Assembly (NCBI RefSeq): GCF_003268655.1
Contig: NZ_CP029642.1
Coordinates: 2,480,001 to 2,544,000 of the forward strand
DNA from: Arthrobacter dokdonellae
GTDB lineage: Bacteria; Actinomycetota; Actinomycetes; Actinomycetales; Micrococcaceae
Reading direction: 5' to 3'
DNA length: 64,000 bases
The first letter of the stretch is position 1. Each line of letters starts with the position of its first letter. Of this stretch, positions 47,988 through 57,417 are shown in pieces. Below the pieces are notes generated by a model, which ran no database searches, was not told where the DNA came from, and worked only from the letters and a program-made list of their open reading frames with translations. Made by a program: the position numbers and the translations under genes.

Positions 47988-50025
47988 CCTTTTCATCCAC
48001 GGGGGCATCCTTGCTGGCACGCAGCCGGCGGTAGTACTCGCGGGCCTCGTCCTGGCGCTCCCGCTCGATCCCCGTGGCGATCGTGGCCCGCAAGTGCTCG
48101 GGTCCATAGCCAAACGCATCCACCAGGTCCATGGCGTGGGGCCGCAGTTTGGTCAGCACGCGGTTGATGTACGGGGCCAGCGTGCGTGCCCGTTGCATTG
48201 AGATGCGCCCGTTCATGAGGTACCAGTCCAGATGCTTCTCGATCAGGGTCAGGCCGAACAGGTCGCGCAACGTAGTGAGGACGCGGTGCGTTCCCGGATC
48301 CGAAATGCCGCGCAGCGCCTCCGTGAACGCCTCCCACTGCAGCAGTTCGGCATGTGCCCGCGCGGCCTCAATCAATTCGTTCTGATGTTCATTGAAGAGC
48401 TCGGCGCCCTTTTCCTTGGACAGCTTGGCCGCTTCCTTCAAGGCCGCGGCGACGTCGGCCACCATGGCCTGGACCCGGCCGGCGAGCATCTCGTGCTGGG
48501 TGTCCTCGTCCTTGAGCGCCTTGGCCGACTTGTGCGCAGAACCCGAGTCGGCAACAAACTGCGCCACTTGGCGCAGCCCGGTCTTGTGCCACGTCAGCTC
48601 GGCGGCCTGGCCCACCACAAATCGGGCCAGGACACCGAAGTCCAGGTTGCGGAATTCCTTCGAATAGTCGGCCAGCAGCCGCTTCGCCACCAGCTGCAGC
48701 AGCACCGTGTTGTCGCCCTCAAACGTTGCGTAGACGTCAAGGTCCGCACGCAGGGACGTGAACCGGTTTTCCACCATGAACCCGGCGCCCCCGCAGGCCT
48801 CCCGGCATTCCTGCAACGTGTCCAGTGCGTGCCAGGTGGAGAGCGATTTAAATGCCGCAGCCAGGGTCTCCAGGTCCTGGCGGTCCTCGTCCGTGTCCTG
48901 AGCACCGGAGAAGACGCCGTCGAACTTCTGCAGCAGTTCCTCATGGGCAAAAGCTGCCGCGTACGTGGTGGCCAGCCTCGGCAGGAGGCGGCGCTGGTGG
49001 CGCTGGTAGTCGAGCAGCACCACTTCCCCGGTGTCGGATGACGCGTTGAACTGGCGCCGCTCCGTTGCGTACTGGATGGCAATCCTCAGTGCCACCTTCG
49101 ACGCCGCCACGGCCGCGCCGTCGAGCGAGACACGACCCTGCACCAACGTGCCGAGCATGGTGAAGAAGCGCCGTCCGGGGCTCGTGATGGGGGAGGAGTA
49201 GGCGCCGTCCGCGGCCACGTCGCCATAGCGGTTAAGCAGGTTGGTGCGCGGAATGCGGACGTTGGAAAAGTGCAGGCGGCCGTTGTCGATCCCGTTGAGG
49301 CCGCCCTTGATGTTGTCGTCCACGCCGCCAATGCCGGGCAGGAACTCCTGGGTGGCGGGGTCGCGCAGTTCCACGTAGAAGGCGTGGACGCCGTGGTTGA
49401 CGCCGCGGGTGATGAGCTGGGCAAACACCACTGCCGCCAGACCGTCCACGGCGGCATTGCCGATGAATTCCTTCCACGCAGCCCGGAACGGGGTGTTGAC
49501 GACGAACTCCCGGGTTTCCGGATCGTAGGTGGCCGTGGTGGCAATCGAGGCGACGTCCGACCCGTGCCCGATCTCCGTCATCGCGAAGCACCCGGGGATC
49601 TCCAGGGACATGATGCCCGGCAGCCACTTGTCCTGGTGTTCCTGCGTCCCCAGGTGGAGGACGGCGCAGCCAAACAGCCCCCACTGCACGCCGGCCTTGA
49701 TCTGGAGCGACGGGTCAGCCGTCACCAGTTCCTCAAAGCCGGCCACGTTGCCGCCGTGGTTGTCAGTTCCGCCCAGCCGCGACGGGAACGCGCGGTGGAC
49801 CCCGTTCTGCTCCACCAGCACGCCCAGCTGCTGGAACACACGCTCGCGGTGCTCGGCGTGGGTGAGTCCCTCCACCTTGTGCAGCTCCGGCCTCCCGGCC
49901 AGCTCACGCGCCTGGAGGCGGACATCGGCCCACCGGCCCAACAGTGCCTGGCCCAGGACGGCGACATCAACGCCGGCAGCGTGGTCACTGGCAGCCGTCG
50001 AGGCAGGGGTCAATACGTCAGTCAT
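47950..50025 (-). CDS. Acyl-CoA oxidase/dehydrogenase family protein
   Basis: Flavoprotein of fatty-acid beta-oxidation. The protein has 691 residues, longer than ordinary acyl-CoA dehydrogenases (about 380). The motif FAMTEIGHGSDVASI lies near residue 147, and the catalytic Glu sits in YATFEGDNTVLLQ near 435, the hallmark of peroxisomal-type acyl-CoA oxidases. A long C-terminal helical domain follows. The start overlaps the tetR stop (ATGA), so the two are one transcript that diverges from the thiolase operon. It may use oxygen or an ETF; this is not decidable here. Confidence 0.9.
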   Translation of the reverse strand: MTDVLTPASTAASDHAAGVDVAVLGQALLGRWADVRLQARELAGRPELHKVEGLTHAEHRERVFQQLGVLVEQNGVHRAFPSRLGGTDNHGGNVAGFEELVTADPSLQIKAGVQWGLFGCAVLHLGTQEHQDKWLPGIMSLEIPGCFAMTEIGHGSDVASIATTATYDPETREFVVNTPFRAAWKEFIGNAAVDGLAAVVFAQLITRGVNHGVHAFYVELRDPATQEFLPGIGGVDDNIKGGLNGIDNGRLHFSNVRIPRTNLLNRYGDVAADGAYSSPITSPGRRFFTMLGTLVQGRVSLDGAAVAASKVALRIAIQYATERRQFNASSDTGEVVLLDYQRHQRRLLPRLATTYAAAFAHEELLQKFDGVFSGAQDTDEDRQDLETLAAAFKSLSTWHALDTLQECREACGGAGFMVENRFTSLRADLDVYATFEGDNTVLLQLVAKRLLADYSKEFRNLDFGVLARFVVGQAAELTWHKTGLRQVAQFVADSGSAHKSAKALKDEDTQHEMLAGRVQAMVADVAAALKEAAKLSKEKGAELFNEHQNELIEAARAHAELLQWEAFTEALRGISDPGTHRVLTTLRDLFGLTLIEKHLDWYLMNGRISMQRARTLAPYINRVLTKLRPHAMDLVDAFGYGPEHLRATIATGIERERQDEAREYYRRLRASKDAPVDEKVMVQKAKKQRAK

Positions 50026-50741
50026 GGGGTTCCTTCTGCTTGCAATGGGTGGACAATGCTCCGTGGAGCGGGGGAGACCTGCTGCGCGACGCCGTCAAAA
50101 AGCCAGGCGGCAATCTGCTCCGCCATCGCGGCGTGGTCGGGCTTGGCCGCAGACGCGGGCGTCTTCAGCCACAATTCTCCGGCCGTGCGGACCAGGCCGA
50201 TTGCCGCCGTCGGCCAGTACCCCAACAGCGGCGAGTCGGGATCGCCCAGCAGGTCCCGCAGGGGTTCGGAGATCATGGCGGTGACGGCGTCAAAGAATCC
50301 GGTGAGATCGCCCTCCGGGAGGGGCCCGGCGTCGAACGGGGACGTCACAAAGGTGTACACGTTCGGTGACGTCTCCGCCATCTGCAGGTACGCGGCCACC
50401 ATGTTCACCAGACCCTCGCGGGGTGTCCTGGCGGTCCTTCCGGCGGCAACGATCGTGTCCTGCATCTGTCCGATCACCACCTTCCCCACAGCTTGCCGGA
50501 GCCCGGCCTTGTCGCCAAAGTAGCGGTAAAAGACGGACTTCGAGGTGCCGGCGCGGGTGGCGATGTCTTCCATGGAGGCGTCGAAGCCCAAACGGTGGAT
50601 GGCGCGCCGGGCCGCCTTGATGAGCGCCCGACGGCGTTCCTCGCGGTGCGCTTCCCATCTGGCCGAGCGCCCGTCGACGGGGGCGTCGACGGGGGCCGGG
50701 ACCGGCGCCGGCACGGCCTGCCGGACTTCCAACGTGTTCAC
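50022..50741 (-). CDS. TetR-family transcriptional regulator of the fatty-acid locus
   Basis: A 239-residue regulator with a short Pro/Ala-rich leader (about residues 8-20) and an N-terminal HTH in IATRAGTSKSVFYRYFGDK near 66-84. A helical ligand-binding domain follows. The GTG at 50741 lies beside a 31-bp palindrome that overlaps its own start, suggesting autoregulation. Its neighbours (acyl-CoA oxidase on one side, thiolase-FabG4-MaoC on the other) make an acyl-CoA effector likely, by inference. Confidence 0.92.
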   Translation of the reverse strand: MNTLEVRQAVPAPVPAPVDAPVDGRSARWEAHREERRRALIKAARRAIHRLGFDASMEDIATRAGTSKSVFYRYFGDKAGLRQAVGKVVIGQMQDTIVAAGRTARTPREGLVNMVAAYLQMAETSPNVYTFVTSPFDAGPLPEGDLTGFFDAVTAMISEPLRDLLGDPDSPLLGYWPTAAIGLVRTAGELWLKTPASAAKPDHAAMAEQIAAWLFDGVAQQVSPAPRSIVHPLQAEGTP

Positions 50742-50772
50742 GATACCCAGCGTATCAGGTACGCTGGGTATC
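50742..50772. promoter_or_regulatory. Probable TetR operator between the two fatty-acid operons
   Basis: GATACCCAGCGTA (50742-50754) and its exact complement (50760-50772) flank the five-base spacer TCAGG. The 13-bp perfect arms are typical of a TetR-family site. The left arm touches the tetR start codon and the right arm lies 33 bases before the thiolase ATG, so one site can block both directions. Confidence 0.85.
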
Positions 50773-50805
50773 AGTAATCCACGCCACAACAAAGGAGACT
50801 GCTCC

Positions 50806-52167
50806 ATGAGTTCCCCCACGGCATCAACCACGTCGGCGAGCGCCAACGAAACCGGCAACAAGACCACGCAGGGCATCCGCAAGGCGGTGGTCGTGGGAGG
50901 CAACCGCATCCCGTTCGCCAGGTCGGGGGGCGCCTACGCCCATGCCTCCAACCAGGACATGCTCACGGCCGCGCTCGACGGGCTCGTGGCCAGGTTCGGC
51001 CTGCAGGACGAGACCATTGGAGAGGTGGCCGCCGGTGCCGTGCTGAAGCACTCCCGAGACTTCAATCTCACGCGCGAGGCCGTGCTGGGCTCCGCCCTGT
51101 CGGCCACCACTCCGGCGTACGACCTCCAACAGGCATGCGCCACGGGCATGGAAGCGGCCGTCGGGCTGTCCAACAAGATCAAGCTGGGCCAGATCGACTC
51201 AGCCATTGCCGGCGGGGTCGATTCGGCCTCGGATGCCCCCATTGCCGTCAGCGAAGGTCTTCGCTCCATCCTCCTGGACCTCAGCCGGTCCAAGTCCCTG
51301 GCCGAGAAAGCCAGGATTGTGGCCCGCATCCGCCCCAAGGACCTCGCCCCGGATGCCCCGTCCACCGGGGAGCCGCGCACCGGGCTCTCCATGGGGGAGC
51401 ACCAGGCACTGACCACCGCCCAGTGGAACATCACCCGGGAAGCCCAGGACGAGCTGGCGCTTGCCAGCCACAAGAATCTCGCGGCCGCCTACGACCGGCA
51501 CTTCTTTGACGACCTCGTCACCCCGTACCGCGGCCTGACGAGGGACTCCAACCTTCGCGCCGATTCCTCCATGGAGAAGCTGGCCAAGCTCAAGCCGGTC
51601 TTTGGACGGAGCCTGGGGGACGCAGCGACCATGACGGCGGGCAACTCAACCCCGCTCACCGACGGCGCATCGACCGTGCTGCTCGCCTCCGAGGAATGGG
51701 CCCAGGCCCACGAACTGCCCATGCTCGCCAACGTTGTTGACGGCGAGGCCGGCGCCGTCGACTTTGTGCACGGCAGGGACGGGCTCCTCATGGCCCCCGC
51801 GTTTGCCGTGCCACGCCTGCTGGCACGCAACGGACTGACGCTGGAGGACATCGACTATTTTGAAATCCACGAAGCCTTCGCCGGCACCGTCTTGAGCACG
51901 CTGGCAGCCTGGGAAGACGAGGAATTCGGCAGGACACGGCTCGGCCTCGGCGGCGCCTTTGGCACGGTGGACCGCAGCAAGCTCAACACCAACGGCTCGT
52001 CGCTCGCCGCGGGCCACCCCTTCGCTGCCACCGGCGGCAGGCTGATCGCCACACTGGCCAAGATGCTCAGCGAACGCGGGCAGGTCGATGGGCGGCCCGC
52101 CCGCGGTCTGATCTCGGTCTGCGCCGCCGGCGGCCAGGGTGTCGCCGCCCTGCTGGAAGCCAGGTGA
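50806..52167 (+). CDS. Acetyl-CoA acetyltransferase (FadA2-like thiolase)
   Basis: Thiolase for the last step of beta-oxidation. The 453-residue protein has the nucleophile in QQACATGMEAA near residue 111, EIHEAFAG near 363 and the His loop AAGHPFAATGG near 405. The second catalytic Cys is in VCAAGGQG near 444, all intact. ATG 50806 follows AAAGGAGA. It begins the operon with the FabG4-like reductase and MaoC hydratase, as in the M. tuberculosis fadA2-fabG4-htdX neighbourhood. Confidence 0.93.
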   Translation: MSSPTASTTSASANETGNKTTQGIRKAVVVGGNRIPFARSGGAYAHASNQDMLTAALDGLVARFGLQDETIGEVAAGAVLKHSRDFNLTREAVLGSALSATTPAYDLQQACATGMEAAVGLSNKIKLGQIDSAIAGGVDSASDAPIAVSEGLRSILLDLSRSKSLAEKARIVARIRPKDLAPDAPSTGEPRTGLSMGEHQALTTAQWNITREAQDELALASHKNLAAAYDRHFFDDLVTPYRGLTRDSNLRADSSMEKLAKLKPVFGRSLGDAATMTAGNSTPLTDGASTVLLASEEWAQAHELPMLANVVDGEAGAVDFVHGRDGLLMAPAFAVPRLLARNGLTLEDIDYFEIHEAFAGTVLSTLAAWEDEEFGRTRLGLGGAFGTVDRSKLNTNGSSLAAGHPFAATGGRLIATLAKMLSERGQVDGRPARGLISVCAAGGQGVAALLEAR

Positions 52168-53534
52168 CCGCCATGGCCGCACAGCGCCAGGTGCGCGCGG
52201 ACAAGTACACCGAATTCGTCTCCGGCGGCCTCGGCCGTGACGTGGCAAAGCGGCTGGGGCTGCCCCAGCCCGCCATCCTGCGCCGCTACACGCCCGGCGC
52301 CCCGCTGGTCTTGGGCCCCATCCTGGTGGTGGGCCACACGGAGGGGTCCGACGCCGTTGCCGACGTTCTCCTGTCCTGGGGCCAGGACGTGCGCCGCCAC
52401 GCCACACCCAAGGAGAAGCTCGGCGCGATCGTGCTGGTGCTGGACGGGCTGGCCCACCCGGACCAGCTCTCCGCACCTCTGCGCGAAGTGGGCGGCGCGC
52501 TGCGCGACCTCCACCGCAACGGCCGGGTCGTGAGCATATCCCGCCGCGCCCAGCCCGAGGACGCGCCGGAGGCTGCCGCCGCACGCAACGCCGTCGACGG
52601 CATCGTGCGCTCCCTGGCAAAAGAGCTGCGTGCGGGTGCCACGGCCAACGGCGTGGTGCTCAGCAGCGGGACGTCCGCGGCCGCACCCAGCGCCCTCTCG
52701 GCGCTGCGGTTCTTCCTCTCTGCCCGCTCCGCGTTCGTGGACGGGCAGTTCCTGACCGCCTCTTCGGCCGGGAGCCCGGCCGCGCCGGACTGGGAGAATC
52801 CCCTGGCGGGAAGGGTCGCGGTCGTCACGGGCGCCGCCCAGGGCATCGGTGCCTCAATCGCCCGGACGCTGGCCCGGGACGGCGCCAAGGTGGTCGCGGT
52901 GGACGTGCCTGCCGCGGGAGACCGCCTGGCCGCCGTCGCGAATGAAATCCACGGCACGGCGCTCCAGCTGGACATCACGGCCACCGAGGCCGGCGCCCGC
53001 ATCCTCGACCACGCCGCGCAGCGCCACGGCCGGCTGGACATTGTGGTGCACAACGCCGGAATCACGCGGGACAAGCTGTTGGCCAACATGGACGCCGCAC
53101 GCTGGGACTCCGTGATCGCGGTCAACATCGCCGCCCAGCTGCGCATGAACCAGGCATTTCTGGCCAGCAGCCATTTTTCCGACAACCCCCGGATCATCAG
53201 TGTGTCATCGACCAGCGGCATTGCCGGCAACCGCGGCCAGACCAACTATGCGGCGTCCAAGGCCGGCGTGATCGGCATGGTCCGCTCCACCGCGCCGTTG
53301 CTCGAGGAAAGGGGCGGCACGGTCAACGCCGTGGCGCCCGGATTCATTGAAACCGCCATGACCGCGAAAATCCCGTTCGCGACCCGCGAGGTTGCCCGCA
53401 GGCTCAACAGCCTGCAGCAGGCTGGCGCACCGGAGGACGTGGCGGAGGCCATCGCCTACTTCGCGTCGGAGGCCTCGGCCGGAGTGACGGCCAACATTCT
53501 GCGTGTCTGCGGACAGAACCTGGTGGGGCAGTGA
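52164..53534 (+). CDS. FabG4-like high-molecular-weight 3-oxoacyl-CoA/ACP reductase
   Basis: The 456-residue protein has two Rossmann-like halves. Residues 1-205 form a degenerate N-terminal domain. Residues 210-456 are an active SDR with TGAAQGIG near 226, NAGITRD near 298 and YAASK near 364-368. The size and design match mycobacterial FabG4 (HMwFabG), an NADH-dependent reductase. GTG 52164 overlaps the thiolase stop; ATG 52173 is an alternative. Confidence 0.92.
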   Translation: MTAMAAQRQVRADKYTEFVSGGLGRDVAKRLGLPQPAILRRYTPGAPLVLGPILVVGHTEGSDAVADVLLSWGQDVRRHATPKEKLGAIVLVLDGLAHPDQLSAPLREVGGALRDLHRNGRVVSISRRAQPEDAPEAAAARNAVDGIVRSLAKELRAGATANGVVLSSGTSAAAPSALSALRFFLSARSAFVDGQFLTASSAGSPAAPDWENPLAGRVAVVTGAAQGIGASIARTLARDGAKVVAVDVPAAGDRLAAVANEIHGTALQLDITATEAGARILDHAAQRHGRLDIVVHNAGITRDKLLANMDAARWDSVIAVNIAAQLRMNQAFLASSHFSDNPRIISVSSTSGIAGNRGQTNYAASKAGVIGMVRSTAPLLEERGGTVNAVAPGFIETAMTAKIPFATREVARRLNSLQQAGAPEDVAEAIAYFASEASAGVTANILRVCGQNLVGQ

Positions 53535-54457
53535 CCGTGGACAACGTGCTGACGGAAATGCCGTCGTTGTCCAAGCTGTACATCAACGCCGCGGCCACTG
53601 CGGCCATGCAGCGGCTGGTCCGCTCCGACCCCGTGGTGGGGCTGCCCACCCGTGCCGTGGAGGTCCGCGGCGTCACGGCGGACCTGGCCAAGGTCACCGC
53701 GTTCCACCACCTGGTGGGCCATCCGGCCCGCGACGTGCTGCCGTCCGGCTACATCCATGCACTGGCCTTCCCCGTCGCCATGAGCGTCATGGTGCGGGAG
53801 GACTTCCCGCTGCCCCTGCTCGGCATGATCCACCTGCGCAACCAGGTGGATCACTACGCGCCCGTGACCTATACGGATGTGCTGACCATCAGGTCCTGGG
53901 CCAGGAACCTTGCCGGGCACCGGGCCGGCACGCAGGTCCAGCTCGTGGTGGAGGTCCGCAACAACGAGGGCACCGCGCTGCTGTGGCGTGGGGTCTCCAC
54001 CTATTTGGCCAAGGGGATCTACCTGCCCGGCCTGGACAAGCCCACCCCGCGGGCTCCCGGATCGTCCCGTGAGGTGTTCTCCCCGCCGCAGCCCACCGCG
54101 CAATGGAGGCTCGGGGTCGACACCGGGCGCGCCTACGCCGCGGTGTCCGGCGACTTCAACCCCATCCACCTGAGCGTCCTTTCCGCCAAGGCGCTGGCTC
54201 TGCGGCGCTCCATTGCCCATGGGATGTATGCGGCGTCACGGGTCGTCTCGGACATCGGTTCGCCCAAGCCCGACGCGTTCAGCTGGGACATCACCTTCGA
54301 GGCGCCGATCTTCCTGCCCGCCACGGTTTCCCTTCATATTGCGGACACCCTGACGGACGACGGCGGCTGGCTGGGGAGCGAGTTTACCGCCTGGAACGCG
54401 CGCACCGCCAGGGTGCATTTCCGGGGCTGCGTCACAGCCGGCACCGCGCAGGCCTGA
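53531..54457 (+). CDS. MaoC-like (R)-specific enoyl-CoA hydratase
   Basis: A 308-residue double hot-dog protein similar to HtdX. The C-terminal half has the hydratase motif YAAVSGDFNPIHLS near residue 203, in which Asp and His are catalytic. The N-terminal hot-dog is degenerate. GTG 53531 overlaps the FabG4 stop (GTGA). Together the three genes give hydration, reduction and thiolysis in a TetR-controlled unit. A hairpin terminator follows. Confidence 0.92.
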   Translation: MTVDNVLTEMPSLSKLYINAAATAAMQRLVRSDPVVGLPTRAVEVRGVTADLAKVTAFHHLVGHPARDVLPSGYIHALAFPVAMSVMVREDFPLPLLGMIHLRNQVDHYAPVTYTDVLTIRSWARNLAGHRAGTQVQLVVEVRNNEGTALLWRGVSTYLAKGIYLPGLDKPTPRAPGSSREVFSPPQPTAQWRLGVDTGRAYAAVSGDFNPIHLSVLSAKALALRRSIAHGMYAASRVVSDIGSPKPDAFSWDITFEAPIFLPATVSLHIADTLTDDGGWLGSEFTAWNARTARVHFRGCVTAGTAQA

Positions 54458-54478
54458 GAGGCCTGAGGGCTGAGTCCT

Positions 54479-54507
54479 GACCCGCCAGCTTCGACTGCTG
54501 GCGGGTC
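54479..54507 (+). terminator. Terminator after the MaoC gene
   Basis: GACCCGCCAGC (54479-54489) pairs perfectly with 54497-54507 around a seven-base loop TTCGACT. The position, 22 bases after the operon's last stop, supports the call; there is no U-run. Confidence 0.7.
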
Positions 54508-54623
54508 CGCTGCGTTGAGCGACGCGGAGATGCGGCTCCCCGCTGAACCCGGGGCGGCGCCACACCGTTCAAGGGTTGCGGCACGTAAAAGCCGCAACGC
54601 CTCAACGAACGGAGTCCAACGTC

Positions 54624-55166
54624 ATGAATCGGCCACTAGGGAAGCTGGCAGTTGCGGCCGCGGGGGCGCTGCTCCTGGCTGGCTGCGCCGGCGGGGGAAC
54701 CGCACCCGGGCAGGCGCCAAGCAGCGGCGCCGTCGCAAGCCAGGGCAGCACAACACAGGGCGGTGCCGTGTTGAAGACCGGGCAGACGCCCTTCGGGACT
54801 GTCGTTGTGAACGGGCAGGGGATGACGGCCTATGTCTTTGACAAGGACACCGCCAATTCGGGCACCAGCGCGTGCACGGGCGCCTGCGTTTCATTCTGGC
54901 CGCCCATCAAGACCGCCACGAATACGCCCCAGGTTTCCGGTGTCACAGGGAAAGTTGGCGCCATCATGCTGCCCGGCGGAACCAAACAGGTTACGCTGAA
55001 CGGCCTGCCTTTGTACACCTACGCGGCCGACTCCAAGGCGGGCGATGCCACCGGGCAGGGAAGTCATGGCTTTGGCGCGGGGTGGTGGGTGGTGCAGCCG
55101 GACGGCACCAAGCTGACCTCCGCCCCGGCTGCCACGCCCAGCCCGTATTCCGGGCAGGGCTACTGA
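54624..55166 (+). CDS. Secreted lipoprotein with Yx(FWY)xxD repeats
   Basis: The 180-residue protein has a lipoprotein signal with lipobox LLAGC (Cys21). A low-complexity Gly/Ser/Gln linker is followed by two copies of the secreted-repeat motif (TAYVFDKD and YTYAADSK), as in the PF03640 family. It is anchored outside the membrane; the role is unknown. A C-rich TSACTGACVSFWPP segment may bind a metal or form a disulfide. Similar lipoproteins often lie near ECF sigma factors, and one is encoded 2.5 kb away. Confidence 0.88.
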   Translation: MNRPLGKLAVAAAGALLLAGCAGGGTAPGQAPSSGAVASQGSTTQGGAVLKTGQTPFGTVVVNGQGMTAYVFDKDTANSGTSACTGACVSFWPPIKTATNTPQVSGVTGKVGAIMLPGGTKQVTLNGLPLYTYAADSKAGDATGQGSHGFGAGWWVVQPDGTKLTSAPAATPSPYSGQGY

Positions 55167-55242
55167 CAATACTGCGCCGCATGGCTTGCCCCTGGGCCGA
55201 AGTGGTCCGTGTTCACATGCAGCAGCTTTCAGTGGAGCCACT

Positions 55243-56622
55243 GTGAAAGTCACCGACTATCTCGTCATTGGGGCGGGTGCGAGCGGCCTTGCCTTTGCGG
55301 ACACGGTACTCAGCGAGTCAGACGCCGAGGTCGTGCTCGTGGATCGGCGCTCGGAGGTCGGCGGCCACTGGCGCGACGCCTATCCCTTTGTGCGCCTCCA
55401 CACGCCGTCGGCGTACTACGGTGTCGACTCGCTGCCACTCGGGCGGAACCGGCTCATCACCTCCGGCCGCAACGTCGGATTTTACGAACAGGCCAACGGT
55501 GCCGAAGTCGGCGCGTACTTCGAGGCCGTACGGGTCCAGCGGCTGGAGTCATCCGGACGCGCCCTGTTCCTCGGACGTCGGGAGTTCCTGGACCACCAGG
55601 CCGGGATCGCCCGCGTCCGCAACGCTGCGACCGGCCGGGTCGACAAGATTGGGGTGCGCCGCGGAGTCGTCGACGCCCGGTACCAGGAGGCCTCGATACC
55701 CGCCACGCACACGCCGTCATATGCCGTCGACCCGGAAGCGGCGTTCGCGCCCATCGGGATGCTGCCCGAGCGGGTCGGCGACTACCGCGAGTTCATGGTT
55801 ATCGGCGCGGGCAAGACCGCAGCCGACGCATGCCTGTGGCTGCTGGACGCCGGTACCGACCCCGACCGGATCCTCTGGGTGAGGCCGCGCGAGATGTGGT
55901 CCACCGATCGAGCGGGAATGCAGCCTCTCGAGCAGGTCGCCTCCATCATGAACGGCCTGGCTGACGACGCCGAGGCGGGCGCCCATGCCCGGAACCTCGT
56001 CGACCTTTGCCATCGGCTGGAGGATGCCGGCAGGTTCATGCGGCTCGACACCAGGGTTGAGCCCACGATGTACCGGGGCACCATGTTGAGCCGCCCGGAA
56101 CTGGTGGCGCTGCGCCGGATCGGAAACGTGATCCGGCTCGGGCACGTCAAGGCCGTTGGTGCGGGCCACCTGTTGCTTGGCGGTGGCGTAGTGGCCATCC
56201 CACCGCACACCTTGGCGGTCGACTGCTCGGCACGGGGGCTGGCCGCCTCCCCGCCGGTGCCGATCTTCGCCCGCGGCAGCATCCGGCTCCAGCAGGTACG
56301 GCATAATTCGCCGACATTCAACGCTGCACTCCTCGGATTCATAGAGGCCCACCGGGACGACGTCGCAGAAAAGAACCGTTTGGCTCCGCCAAACCCCTAT
56401 GCCAGTACGCCCCGCGACATGGCCAGGATGTTCGCCCGCACCTGGGCCACCGAGCGGTCGTGGCGGCACGAACCCGACATCCTCCGCTGGGTCGCGCACA
56501 GCCGCCTGAACCTGCTGCGCGGGCTCGAAGAGCGGACGGGTGACGTCGCGGCGACCGCGGCCAGCGCCCGCTTTGTGGCCAACGTGGCCGCGGCCATCGT
56601 CCGACTGCCGCAGCTTGCCTGA
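55243..56622 (+). CDS. FAD/NAD(P)-binding oxidoreductase of unknown substrate
   Basis: A 459-residue protein with an N-terminal FAD dinucleotide motif GAGASGLAFAD near residue 9 and a second Rossmann motif VIGAGKTAADACLWLL near 187 for NAD(P). This fits flavin monooxygenase-like or Baeyer-Villiger-like proteins, but I cannot see the usual FxGxxxHxxxW fingerprint, so the class is open. The start is GTG 55243. It is followed by a short hairpin facing the anti-sigma gene. Confidence 0.82.
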   Translation: MKVTDYLVIGAGASGLAFADTVLSESDAEVVLVDRRSEVGGHWRDAYPFVRLHTPSAYYGVDSLPLGRNRLITSGRNVGFYEQANGAEVGAYFEAVRVQRLESSGRALFLGRREFLDHQAGIARVRNAATGRVDKIGVRRGVVDARYQEASIPATHTPSYAVDPEAAFAPIGMLPERVGDYREFMVIGAGKTAADACLWLLDAGTDPDRILWVRPREMWSTDRAGMQPLEQVASIMNGLADDAEAGAHARNLVDLCHRLEDAGRFMRLDTRVEPTMYRGTMLSRPELVALRRIGNVIRLGHVKAVGAGHLLLGGGVVAIPPHTLAVDCSARGLAASPPVPIFARGSIRLQQVRHNSPTFNAALLGFIEAHRDDVAEKNRLAPPNPYASTPRDMARMFARTWATERSWRHEPDILRWVAHSRLNLLRGLEERTGDVAATAASARFVANVAAAIVRLPQLA

Positions 56623-56631
56623 GCTTGTACC

Positions 56632-56648
56632 GCCCGGCCCATCCGGGC
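56632..56648. terminator. Short hairpin between convergent genes
   Basis: GCCCGG (56632-56637) pairs with CCGGGC (56643-56648) around CCCAT. It is weak and lacks a U-tract, but lies in the 39-base gap between the FAD oxidoreductase and the anti-sigma gene. Confidence 0.4.
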
Positions 56649-56661
56649 AGGGGCGGGTGGG

Positions 56662-57417
56662 CTACAGCTGTGCCCGCAGCAGCGGCGCTTCCGGGGCGGG
56701 TGTGCCCTGTTCCTGGATGAGCAGTTCCCGCATGGAGCCCAACGGGACGCTGGTGGTCGCCACGGGGGACACCGTGCTTCCCGGCGAGGCCTGCCACGTC
56801 GCGAGCGGAACCCGGTCTCCGGCGGTCGTGACGAGCACCATGACATAGGACCTGGACTCCGAAGAGTTGGACTCGGCGGGCCCTTCCAGGCTTCCGTAGC
56901 GTGCAGGGGTGGCGCTGGCCGTGTAGCTGCACGTCCAGGACAGCACGGTGCCCCACGGTTCCGCGCTCGCCTGGCCGCGTGCCGTCAGGACCCGCTGCCC
57001 GGAACTCGTGAAGGCGAGCCGGACCGTTGCCCCGCCGGGCGTCATCGTGGCGTGCGCCGCCGGCGGCGCGGCGGGGGGAAGCAGGCTGGCGGTGACCGCG
57101 GCCGTGCCGCCGCCCAACACCAGGACGGCGGCAGCCGCCGCGGCCGCCAGCCCGGCCCTCCGGCGTCGTACCTTCCGGGCAAAGACGGCGTACGGGGCGG
57201 TGCTCGGCAACGGCACGGACGCTTCGGGATCCACGGCGTCCCGTCCCACCAGGGACAGCAGGCCGGGGAGGCCGGACAACTCGGCAAGACGGTTGCGGCA
57301 CGCGTCGCAGCCGTCCACGTGCTGCTCGTATTCGCGGCGCTCGGCCGCCGTCAGGGAACCAAGGACATAGGCCGCGTCCCAGGAGGAATACGGGTCAATG
57401 GCGGCAGGGGTGCTCAC
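56662..57417 (-). CDS. RskA-type anti-sigma factor
   Basis: Membrane anti-sigma factor for the adjacent sigma factor. Residues 1-60 form the zinc-binding anti-sigma domain with H33-x3-C37-x2-C40. One transmembrane helix lies near 88-112, and an extracytoplasmic RskA domain follows, with conserved VRLAFTSSGQ and a Trp-Gln-Ala segment. The start overlaps the sigma stop (ATGA), giving stoichiometric synthesis. Confidence 0.92.
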   Translation of the reverse strand: MSTPAAIDPYSSWDAAYVLGSLTAAERREYEQHVDGCDACRNRLAELSGLPGLLSLVGRDAVDPEASVPLPSTAPYAVFARKVRRRRAGLAAAAAAAVLVLGGGTAAVTASLLPPAAPPAAHATMTPGGATVRLAFTSSGQRVLTARGQASAEPWGTVLSWTCSYTASATPARYGSLEGPAESNSSESRSYVMVLVTTAGDRVPLATWQASPGSTVSPVATTSVPLGSMRELLIQEQGTPAPEAPLLRAQL

